NCBI GenBank assembly: GCA_947179485.1
Contig: OX359245.1
Span: 66,017,067 to 66,081,066, forward strand
DNA: 64,000 nucleotides
DNA from: Allacma fusca
Taxonomy: Eukaryota; Arthropoda; Collembola; Symphypleona; Sminthuridae
Direction: 5' to 3'
Made by a program: the position numbers and the translations under genes. The notes below the pieces were generated by a model, which ran no database searches, had not been told where the DNA came from, and worked only from the letters and a program-made list of their open reading frames with translations. Every line of letters starts with the position of its first letter. Position 1 is the stretch's first letter. Below, piece by piece: positions 25,520 through 35,790 of this stretch.

Positions 25520-26247
25520 TGTTAAGTAGTTTTGTAACACTCAATAAATGTAACGTCAACTACGCCACTACTATCTCCCAATACGGCACTTGTCGGCCAA
25601 TGTACCTACGCATGGAACGCCATGTAATCAAATGGCGCTCCGCTAGGTACATATGTAGAGGAAGACTACCCTCAAGTTAGCGTGCGTTTGAAGGCAAAAA
25701 GGTGGCAAGTAGCTACTTTTAGGCATCCTTGCTAAGCTTAGACATAGGAATTAAGGATAACGTAGATTTCCGACATCCAGAGTTACTTTTCTGTGTTGAG
25801 GTTTCCTTTAAAAATGTGTAACTAAATATTATTGGTTCAAACTTAAACCTTTGTAAATACTGGAGGTGGGCACATTTGTGCTCACCTCCGTATAAAACCT
25901 CGTGCCTCCGTAGGTACGAAGAGGAGAGCAACGTCAGATCTTGAGCTAAGCAGAGCAAGGGAACGCGTGTGAGACCAACTAAGTGTATCCATTCACGCAC
26001 TATAGTGAAATAAAGTATATCCTGTGAGTAACTACATATAAGTACATACATGACTTATTTTTCGTATCTTGAGACCATACTCCCGAAATCCCTCACTCCA
26101 AAGCAAGTGCCTCTCTACCGTCTACATTTTCCCCATCATCTCGGCTCTCACTCTCATTACCATCAATATTCCCTTTAATTTCCATAATCGGCTCTTCATT
26201 ACATTTTTCTCATTACGAACCCATCAACTACAATATTAATAATAACA
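25520..26247 (+). repeat. 3' LTR of the gypsy element
   Basis: 728 bp, the same length as the 5' LTR, with no difference seen by eye. It is followed directly by the ATTT target duplication. Confidence 0.93.
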
Positions 26248-26251
26248 ATTT

Positions 26252-27373
26252 CCAGCAGGGATAAAGACACTGTTGGAATTTACTTCTATTTGCAACCAAT
26301 CTTATTTTGATTGTGCTAATTCCATTAATTCAATTATTTGCATTTCTCTAGGGAATTTTATTAGAATTCAAAAAAATAAAAAATAATTAGTTCAAAGCAT
26401 TAACACTTTTCATGTATATGTGCATATAGCAAAACCAGAGGAATAATTATTACTCTAAATAACACCCATCATATTTTTCTGTTTCTGAATTGTTTTGGAG
26501 AATTGTCGTACACCAAAACTGCTTGTTTACTTACCACACCTTTAACTTGTCACTGTCACTTTTTGCAGTCAAATTTGAAATTAAATGAGCATTGGAGGTT
26601 TCCTGTGCTTTCCAAACAAGTATTCACTACTGAATCGAAGTTCACTTTGACAGCTATAATTAAGCTGCAATAAACAAGCATTAATTATGCTGTATTTAGT
26701 ATAGATATGTACTATAACGAACTATTTTAATGGCTCAATATATATTTCATCACTCATAATATAAAATAGTGACTCCCAAAGAATAGCAAAAGATATGCCT
26801 GTTTATTGTTTCAAGATCAGTTTAGGAGTGATGGACAGAATCAGACGACATTATATAATTGTAATTAGGAATAAATTGATTGGTCACAATAATATTCAGT
26901 TATTGACTCTTAAAGATATAAATAAATGAATGAACTGCTGACTGATGCTGGGTTAGCAACACAACAGTTATAGCGAAATAGTAACGAATAAAATTTTCGT
27001 TACAGTACATACATACTTTCTGTTTTGATAATACGATACTTCTCCTCTTCTTGACTATTGTAAGCTACTTATTAAATTAACAGTATATAATTAAATAAAT
27101 TATGTTTCTGCAACTAAAGTTAAACGCGAAAAAATGTACGTTTCACTAGACATTTACCCGGGTAAATTAATGAACACGAGTGATGCTTAAATTGTAGGGA
27201 CTTCAATACTGCTTTTAGAATACTTTTCAAAACCAACTGCCAAGTCTACATGCTGGGAGTATTATTATAATAATTATTTGTTGTTTTCAAAAATATTGTA
27301 ACTTAGACGTGTAATCTGCAGTACAGAAAAGAAATCTCCTGCGCATCTCGTGTCTGATAATTAGTATCTTTTT
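26252..27373. other. Intergenic sequence, nothing recognised
   Basis: AT-rich. No open frame of note, no clear repeat and no transposon ends were seen. Confidence 0.4.
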
Positions 27374-27381
27374 GTGCACAC

Positions 27382-28238
27382 TAGGCATGATATTATCGTT
27401 CATTTTTAAACTATAGTTTAAATCGTTATCGTTTATTCAAAAATTTCCGATATGGATTTTGAGGAACGATATGAATGATAAACTTTTATACCGTAAAAAC
27501 ATGGTGGGTACTATAAAAAACAATGCTAGTGGGCTTCTTACAGTTGTTCCACGTACCTGTTATATGTACAATTGACGTGAAATTCATTTTTTTGTGTATA
27601 TTTAAGAAATATTATTAGGGACCAAAATTTACTGTTATAGTAAAAATACCTATATATTAACAGTTGTCATTCAATTATAAAAAATCCGTGTGCAACCCCG
27701 TCACTGTATCCTCGCTTTAAATTTTCTCAGCAAATCGTCTCAATGGCATCTCCTCTTCTTCAACTACTTGCTATTTAATATTATTAATAAATTATCTCAA
27801 TAATTATTGGACGAATTCGTTTTGCATTTTATAAGTTTTTTAAAAAAATGTGTGAGGAGAAATGCAGACATGCCGTGCAAATTTCCAGCTCAGGTCAAAT
27901 TTTGTAAGGGAATGAGTGATTCATAAAAAAGATGAGTTGATGGCGGCTTACGGGTTGCTTCTAATTATAGGCCGGAGAAAGATTGTTGTTGTTCTTAGAT
28001 AACAGTACAGAGTAACGAAACAGTGTAATAGTTAGTTTGTAATGGTTCCAGCTTTATGATCCAGGGCATTTGTGCTATGGACATGCAGTTCTAGTAATTA
28101 TCGCTAGATTGTGCGATACCTTATTGTGACGATATATCATTTGAAAAAAACGAGAATTATTATCGTTCAATATCATTCGTCAAAAATGTACGATATTAAA
28201 GAGAATATGGTATCGTTATATCGTTAATATCATGCCTA
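27382..28238. mobile_element. hAT-type miniature element with ATATCGTT-type ends
   Basis: An 857-bp element flanked by a perfect 8-bp duplication GTGCACAC (27374-27381 and 28239-28246). The inverted ends begin TAGGCATGATATTA on both sides, perfect for 14 bases. Words such as ATCGTT, ACGATA and CGATATGG recur near both ends. There is no coding sequence. Confidence 0.92.
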
Positions 28239-28246
28239 GTGCACAC

Positions 28247-28969
28247 TAAGATAATGTATAATAATTATTTTTAGTTGGACGATTGTTTTGGTCGTGAGGT
28301 TTATCACAGCTATAGTTTTCGTTTTTGTTTGAGAATCATTTATTTATTTCTTATTCTGAAGTGACCAAGAAAATTCAATTCCTGACACACTATATCACTT
28401 GAGACACATTTGCACAAATCTTCCCTTTAGATCAACCGCGATCCGACTATATGCTTGTGTAAGTTCGTTTAAGGAAAGTTCGTGGCGTATGCGTTTCAAA
28501 ATGTTTACAGCAAATTGAATCCTTGTCTAAAACTGACAATACTATTGGAGCACTTGTCTCAGCCCCTGTTAAAGTAGACTACATGGTAAATAGAAAAAGG
28601 ATGAAATATGATACAGAACAGAATCATTGCACTGAACAACTGAATTGTAATTTGTAGTTAAATAGGAAAAAAATATATTAGTCATGCTAAGACTGGATGA
28701 CTATTTATTAAGGCACTGTTGCAGTGCATAGTATATGAAACGACAGAATTTAAACTATATTTCACAAATAATCAGTATTACAAACTAAGGCTGAGAAAAT
28801 TCCTTGGAACTTGTGTGAATGGAAGTAAAAATTCAGATTTTAATTTAAACGCCTACTAATTGCCTTAACCAAATGTTTAGCTAATTCTAACACACGTACT
28901 ATATCGTACTATCATGATTAGCGATGAAAATCATAGAGTCAGTTAAATTGGAAGGAAGCAAAATATTAT
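28247..28969. other. Intergenic sequence left of tRNA-Leu copy 2
   Basis: No gene recognised. The last 40 bases resemble the flank of the first tRNA-Leu gene, so flanks were copied with the gene. Confidence 0.45.
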
Positions 28970-29086
28970 TGTCAGAAGTGGGATTCGAACCCACGCCCTC
29001 ATTCGAGGACCAGAATCCTCAAACATCTGCATTGCAGACAAGCTTTCACTTGAGTCTGGCGCCTTAGACCGCTCGGCCATCCTGAC
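28970..29086 (-). tRNA. tRNA-Leu-CAA: tRNA-Leu(CAA) with intron, copy 2
   Basis: Same 117-nt sequence as the gene at 7487-7603, intron included: type II tRNA, anticodon CAA, A and B boxes intact. On the transcribed strand a TTTT run lies about nine bases past the gene and can stop RNA polymerase III. The flanks on both sides are similar but diverged between the copies, so the genes have been kept identical while their surroundings drifted. Confidence 0.95.
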
Positions 29087-29970
29087 ATGTTGAAGGAGTA
29101 ACAAGTGGAATCTGCTCCAGTTTTCCTAGCACTTCTATTCAACTATTTTTATCACTGTATCAAATGTCAGGTTTTATCACAACATTGTGGAAGTTTTGAA
29201 GTAGCGATTCTATAATACACATATGTACGTCCATAGTTATTTAAATGCATGCAATAATATTTGACGCGAAATTAGCAAATATTTCCAAACATTTGTATTT
29301 TTTATTGACCTATTACAAGTCAGTTCCATTATACTGTGATATTGTCACGATCAACGTACTTTTGCAAATCCCACAAATTGCAGACATTTTCAAGTATTGT
29401 GCAAGTCCGTCGTAAAAAAGATTTTCAAGATTTCAATTATTGCTTAAAATCCCATATTTGGGATTAGAAAGATGCGGAACACTCACTCAGCACTTGTCAC
29501 CTCATGACTTAATTTTTAAATCATCCCAAGACTAAGCCATGGAAATTTAAGCGGTTAATTTAGTATTAATAAATTCTCTTAAACGACTTTAATTATGATT
29601 CATGTAATGCAGAGACACCAAATTAAAATCTTTACCGAGTATAATTAACACATTAACTCGGCATGAACATAGAAAAAAACCGTAAGATGCTCTCAATCCG
29701 ACTCGTGTTTTTTTTCATGAACCGCTACTTTTGTAGCATTTAAAATACTAGTAATGTGAACGGAATTGAACATACTCCTCAGGTAATAATTATTGTTACG
29801 TCTGTGAGCTCATTCCCCTTTAATGTAATGCTAAACATATGAGCATAGCATATGTATAGTCTGGTCTAGACTCACAGTTGAATTCCTAGGAGTTTGTTCA
29901 GTTGAAATTTGAGGACGGCGGAGGGGAAGACTCATCCGGAGCTGTTTTGTTTTCAATTGCGGAATATAAA
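29087..29970. other. Intergenic sequence upstream of the small membrane-protein gene
   Basis: The left 80 bases match the tRNA-Leu copy 1 flank. The rest shows no gene. The open frame of the next gene extends upstream of its ATG to about 29902 without a methionine codon. Confidence 0.4.
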
Positions 29971-30419
29971 ATGATATTTTTACTGAAAGTGGGTCTATTA
30001 ATTGCAATCTTATTTATTGGAAATTCCCTGGAGGATTCTGTTCCGGAGATGTCTACAAAGAAGGAGGACTCCAGATTTTTTGAATCCCTTTCTCACAATA
30101 CTTTCCTAACTTCGGAAACCGTCCCGTGGACAATCACAGGACTTTTAATATTTATCCCGATACTTTGTTTCGTGACTTTCCTTCAATTTTACTTGACAAT
30201 GTACGGCCCATCAAATATCTACACTGGACCAACCATGTACCGTAATTTACCTGACTGGGGTCACTCGGCCTTTCAAATCCTCAAAGGTTATTTTTATAAT
30301 GATTATTGTAAGCATAAAAAGTTTTGAAGAAGTTGTGATAATTATTTACTGTGTTGTATTTTTTTTTGGCTTACATAGCAATCTACAATGAACCAGCAGA
30401 GGGTGGAATTATCGATTAA
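29971..30419 (+). CDS. Small protein with signal peptide and one membrane helix
   Basis: I do not recognise the family. Exon 1 (29971-30286) starts at MIFLLKVGLL. A GT donor and a TAG acceptor join it in phase to exon 2 (30379-30419), giving 118 residues ending AIYNEPAEGGIID. Residues 1-20 form a signal-peptide-like hydrophobic stretch. Residues about 50-76 (WTITGLLIFIPILCFVTFL) form a membrane helix, followed by a Tyr/Asn/Pro-rich segment (YGPSNIYTGP). The donor is GTTATT, while the duplicated fragment at 35.4 kb has the better GTAATT, so the splice call is moderate. It lies tail to tail with the acyltransferase gene 336 bp away and was partly duplicated with it. Confidence 0.6.
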
Positions 30420-30754
30420 ATTGTATGGTTTTCAAAGTATTTTCTACAAAATGAGTTTAATAATTATTGTTATTACAAAAAATTCGCTTGGGATGTGACT
30501 CAAAATAATTCTAATATATATAACACTGCCTCAGTCAACCGGTTTAACTTAAAATAAAATCTCCAACAAAGTGAAGTAAAGTCTATAGATATATTGTGAG
30601 AATCTGTTATTTATTATTACACATTTTTGTTCACAGGCTATATATTACTATTAAAGTTTTTTTTATAGAAAATTTTGTATAGAAAATTTGCCAACCGAAG
30701 TCAATGACATAGAATATTGTGACGTATTTGGCCAGCACCAATTTATTTCTATAA

Positions 30755-33152
30755 TCAATTCATGTGTTCCACAAGTTTAGCCACTTCTGCTTCAATGCAT
30801 GACCTAAAGGCAGCACTGAAATTAATATCCGAAAGTAGACTTTTATCGAATACCGTTACAAAACGGTGGTTTCCATTAGCCCCCCCAATGCAATTGGATA
30901 TACCTGAAAAGATTATCATTCCCACGAATTAATGGATTAAAAGACCAAAAAGACATATTTCATATTTTAAAGAATCCCATAATTATAATTACCTAACATG
31001 AATACACACTTTAAACTTCACTAAAGTTAAATTATATATTAAGTTAGGTTGAAATTCGCTGAAAATGTCAAACTTATTCTCAAATTTAGTGTTCAAAGCT
31101 GTACAAAAAATATGATTTTAAGACAGAAGCAGGAACTTTCATGGAAAACCGGACATGTGATCATTTCAATCTCAAATCAATATAAATTTGGTGTTACTCA
31201 CCAGTGCCTGGAACAGGAGATACCAGAAAGAACATGTCTTTAATGACGATCCCAGAATCCTTCGAAATTAGTTGAAGGACTGGGAAATTTGACTCTGTAA
31301 GTGAGACTGCTCTAAACGTTCCGGCCATAAGCACTGAACGAAGTTTTATAGGTATGAAAGACAACAGCCAGTACATACAATGTAGTCCAATTGGGGCAAC
31401 CGACTCTCGAATTTCATTAAGTTTCCCATCCATGTCCATTAACCGGTCTACTAGAGAGGGTGATTTTATCCGCCATGGTATGATTGTGATCAAGCTGGAA
31501 ATAATTTTGTTTGAAATACATTCAAATAAGTATTATTTCATTTCATATTAATGACGTATTATTCATACGTCATTTAGTAATATCCAATTGTTATCATATA
31601 CGAGCCTTCAAAGTTTTACTATCCTTTATTTGGTTAAAATTTAAATGGGAGCATATACTGAATAAAATATTTTCTGGAAAAACATCAAAATATAAAATAC
31701 TAAGGAAAATACATTTTGGAAAAATACACAAAATACAATTGCTTCAGCCCCTTTCTCTGAATGTCATTCCCTTTTTGTAATCACAGATGGCACGTTCATA
31801 TATAATTATAGTAACACAGTTGTAATTTGTAATGAGTCAGGATACAAGCATTATTACCCAGCAGGAAAATACTTTATTTCAAATACAATTTGTATCATAT
31901 GTTCATAGTACATAATTAGATGCAAAATATTTTTCTAATTATTGCAATCCCTTAAAATACTAAGTAAGTACAAAATACCCCTGTATACCTGAAATATTTT
32001 AAAATACTAAATACAAATCACTTGAGTTCAATCTTACAAGATACTTTGAGACCTCAAAATATGGATTTTCAAGTACTTACTGTATTTCAAATTACGGCTT
32101 ATATGTATGTAGCAGCTGCTGTGATATAAAATAACTTACAAATGATTTCCAGTAACACTCTTATGCTGAGTAGGCATGGGTACTACATATGCAGACGTCA
32201 TTTCTTCCGGGACGGGAATATTCGCTCTCTCCAAGAAGCTTTCCAGTGCCCCAATAACAATTGATTGAATCACAGCGGCGTGACTGACACCGAAACCAGA
32301 TTTAATATCATGAATCCGTTTTAAAGATATAGCTTTACCAATGCTGACAACAAGCCTCGGCGGGAAGGGTAGCTCAGCTCCAGGTTGGTTTTTGATTCGC
32401 GATCGCATGCTCATTTCAATGAAGTCAGATGGAAGTTGGAGCCACATTAAAAATTGCTGGTACCAGCTCTCTCCGGAACTTTTCAATGTGAATCTGGGAA
32501 ATGGAGCCTGGACATCAAACCATCTTCGGAGAATTAGTCCCCAATTACGACCGTCCATAAGCAAATGACTAGCCCTAACGATAATTTCCGTGCTGACGGA
32601 ATCATCATATCCCGATGACTCACAAGCAGTAAAATAATTTTGAACAACCAATATCTCCCAAGGGCTTCTTCTAGCATCCCATTTGGAAATAATTAAACTT
32701 CCCAGAACATGTTCCAAGTCCTTTTCCCAGCATGGACTTGGTAAGCTTAAATCATTTTTGAGATCGTATTCCCGAAAATGCTCCTCTAGTTTGAAATTAG
32801 TCCGCTTCCAAAAAGCATAACCAAAGAAGAATGTCCAGGTCCATTTAAGTCGGTCGTACTCAGAAATCCCGTTGGAGTCTTTTGCCTCGATAATTCTTGA
32901 CTGAAAAAGTTTTTTTAATTTTTCTGTAGGGACGGACCCATCCAGGGTCATACAAATCACAATATTCATATCAGCAGTCGTGGGTCCAAAAGAAGCACTT
33001 TGACTGTCCCGAGTGCTTACTATCTCAACAAGTTCAGTGGTAAAATATTTTGCAAATATAAATACTAGCCAGCGCACTGGGAAACATATCAGGGCTACCA
33101 GACCTATAAGGGCAACTTCTAGAAATATTTTAATGCCAAATACAAGCATCAT
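30755..33152 (-). CDS. WSD-type O-acyltransferase (wax ester synthase/DGAT-like), copy 1
   Basis: Likely membrane acyl-CoA O-acyltransferase making wax or storage esters. Three exons, 33152-32140, 31494-31202 and 30903-30755, with GT..AG introns of 645 and 298 bp, sum to 1455 nt, giving 484 residues, the usual WSD length. Residues 1-37 are a hydrophobic membrane segment. The acyltransferase motif HHxxxDG appears as SHLLMDG (195-201): the second His and the DG are kept, while the first His is Ser. RSPWEILVV precedes it as in the family. After FGVSHAAVIQSIVIGAL the TGNH at the exon 1 end matches the conserved GN. Exons 2 and 3 give the WSD C-terminal domain (SNFPVLQ ... GISNCIGGANG). It faces the small membrane-protein gene tail to tail. 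Copies follow at 35.8-38.3 kb and 40.3-41.9 kb. The substrate is unknown. Confidence 0.85.
31640..32110. repeat. AAAATAC-rich block in WSD intron 1
   Basis: Much of intron 1 consists of sequence rich in AAAATACTAA-type words. It recurs in intron 1 of copy 2 (36.78-37.21 kb), in short form in copy 3 (40.73-40.9 kb) and at 49.62-50.03 kb. It may be an old miniature element present before the locus duplicated. No ends or target duplication were defined. Confidence 0.5.
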
Positions 33153-35359
33153 TTTAAAACTAAGTGAAGATTTCAGTAATTACTAAAATTGAAATATATT
33201 GGCTCACAACTAAATCCGAAGGGGGAGTAGAACAAAAATATACTTAGTACGTATTTCATGCTCATCATCTAATTTATACTCGCGTTCTCAAAATTTCTCA
33301 TGAGAAAATATCCACGCTAATTTGTACGTATTAAGTGGCAGCTTGTGAAACTTTACAAGGAAGTAGTAATCAAGCAGGATGAAGATATTTTCATAGCTTT
33401 TCCTGCAATTATCACCATTTAATGGTAAAACACCTGCGTAACCTTAAAACTAATGTGCACAGGGTGGGAGAACACCAAAGTCTCACCCTAACCCAAAGAA
33501 AGTTAACTAAAGACGTAAAATATTTCTCTCCCCAGTTTGTTTGTAGGATATTCTTTAGAGGATTTTCACGGGGCCAATTTTGATTCTGTCTGGCAATCCG
33601 CCCGTCAAGTAAAGTCAATTTTTTTTAATGAATTTTAAATCCAAAATTTTTTCATTAGATTTGGTTTAAAGTACTTTTATGAACCTCGGTAGCTAGGAAT
33701 GCTAGCTTCCCAGGGGCTACGCCTTATTATTTTCCATATTTAAAATTGCCGTTGTTATACTTTACCAGTTTCGTAAATTTTCGTCTCAGAAGCTTCGGGA
33801 AGACCCAGAGAAGGAAGAAATTTGATATTGTGACGGACCGCTTAATTGAAAAAAATAATATTATTGCTTCTGTTAAAAACATTTTGGGATAATAAATCAA
33901 CATTTTTGGGTCGTGTTGTCAAATTTGGACTGAACAGATCTTACAAACCTTAAATTAATCCCCATCCAATTGGCTACAATCTGAATGTTTTCAAATACTT
34001 TAATCACAGTCCCATCTGCAATACAAATGGAATGTGGTAGAATGTACCATGAATAATTCAAAAAATCTTCTCTAATAATTATTACAGATGATTTTTGAAG
34101 ACACTTACAGACAATTCATTACGTGGATGCATATCAGATAGCTATTAGATATGTAAGCTCAAAATTTCCCGTGTCAAGACTTTGCAGGGACAAATATTAC
34201 TGGAATAGGGAAATAATTGTCGAATTGAAACATATTTTAAAAATGATTGAAAAACTGATATTGAGAAATTGTGAGAAATAATCTGGCGAAGGGATTAACT
34301 TATTTCTTGATTTAATCCTGTATATGAGGTAGGGGGGGGGTGGTGTTTTGTGATAACCAGTACTTTGTGTACAAGGGAGTATATGCTATAAATTTAAATT
34401 TAAATAGACCAATTAAATGTAATGGCGCGACTTTGCCACTTTTACGGGTTCTCCAATGTTTAAATAAAGTGCATTGTGCGGTAACTTTGATCAGATAATT
34501 CAAAATTAAGTTAAATGACCAAAATCTCCCCAAAAAAGCCCTGAATAGCATTCCCTTGTGAACTTTACTAATTAGTTATAACAACATGTTGCTTTAAATA
34601 TTTCCCACATACCTAGAAGCAATTCCGGTTTTTGGAAATTATATTAGAACCTCTCCACAATAGAGTTTTTTTCAGACAGCGTTGTTTCAAACAAGTTTTT
34701 TTAATAGGGCGGTTTTTGGAAGAGTGTTATGTGTTTGCTATATAATGCATACCATGCTGTACAGTTCCAGAGGCGCATGACCTAATTACTTGATGGGAGA
34801 GGCAATTTTACAATATTTTATGAGACGACTCATGCGAAGGATTAATGTTTAGTGATTGCCATGTTTTTTTGATTCTTATTCCTAAATTGGAAGCCAGTGA
34901 TAACTGCAAATGCTTAACAAAATATGTTCAGTAAAGGTATCTATACTATCCTAATCCAAATTTTTCCTTGTATAGATATATAAAACCAAGCAGTAATTTT
35001 ATTATAGAAACATTAAATAGGGTTTGCTTCATCTGTACTTTATTATTTAGATATTATTACCTCAGAAAAATACGTTGAGTTGTACTTATTTAAATATTTA
35101 AAACCTTGAGCCTCGGCAATTTATGTTACATACGGAAATTGATTTCTTCATTTGTGACACTATACATATATAAATTTATAAGAAATAAAACAAAATTGAA
35201 ACAAAAAGTAATACGAATTTCACAGACATAACCTCTTCATGTAAACAACGGTCAAACCAAGAAAAGAAAAATAATGGGGGCGCAATTCCTAATGAGAGTA
35301 GTAACAGTGTCTGTAAATATTACACATCAAAATTCCACATTCAGTTTTCTCATCCTAAT
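33153..35359. other. Upstream flank of WSD copy 1 (ancestral-like reference)
   Basis: No gene. This 2.2-kb flank is the longest uninterrupted version of sequence repeated upstream of the other WSD copies (38.3-39.4, 41.9-43.2 plus 48.2-49.1, and 50.3-51.3 kb). It holds the empty sites of the Transib insertion (near 34195-34205) and of the SINE-like insertion (near 34300-34318). A run of nine Gs lies at 34332. Confidence 0.65.
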
Positions 35360-35526
35360 CTGGGCCAACCATGTACCGTAATTTACCGGACTGAGGTCAC
35401 TCGGCCTTACAAATCCTCAAAGGTAATTTTTACTTTGATTTGAAGCCCAATATTTTTTAAGACGTTGCAATTATATATATATAGTGTATACAGTGAACCA
35501 GCAGAGGGTGGAATTATCCATTAAAT
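35360..35526 (+). pseudogene. Duplicated 3' fragment of the small membrane-protein gene
   Basis: Starting at CCAACCATGTACCG, this matches the end of exon 1 of the gene at 29971-30419, then a shortened intron, then the last exon (GAACCAGCAGAGGGTGG). A TGG codon in the exon 1 part is now TGA, and the 5' part is absent. It marks the left edge of the duplicated segment carrying WSD copy 2. Confidence 0.75.
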
Positions 35527-35790
35527 TAAGTGGTTTAAGAAGTATTTTCTCCAAAACACAGAAAAAGTTTAATAATTTATTATTGCAAAGAATTCACTTG
35601 GAATGTGACTCAAAATAATTCTAATAAATTACACTGCCTCATATTCGATAATTATTACTCATTCTTGTTCACAGGCTATAATAATAATTATTTAAGTTTT
35701 TTGAAAATCATAGAAAATTTGCCAATAAAAGTCAAGGACACAGAATATTTTGTGCCGTAATTACTTTGGCCAGCACCATTTTTTTTCTAC

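Larger units (their letters stand above)
16513..26247 (+). mobile_element. Ty3/gypsy LTR retrotransposon, whole-looking
   Basis: A 9735-bp Metaviridae-type element bounded by two 728-bp LTRs that begin TG and end CA, inside a 4-bp target duplication ATTT (16509-16512 and 26248-26251). Order of parts: LTR, leader, gag with two CCHC knuckles, pol (protease, reverse transcriptase, RNase H, integrase), about 0.9 kb of non-coding sequence, LTR. No env is evident. The two LTRs look identical by eye, so insertion is very recent. Both main frames are open over their full length and the element looks whole. Confidence 0.95.
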
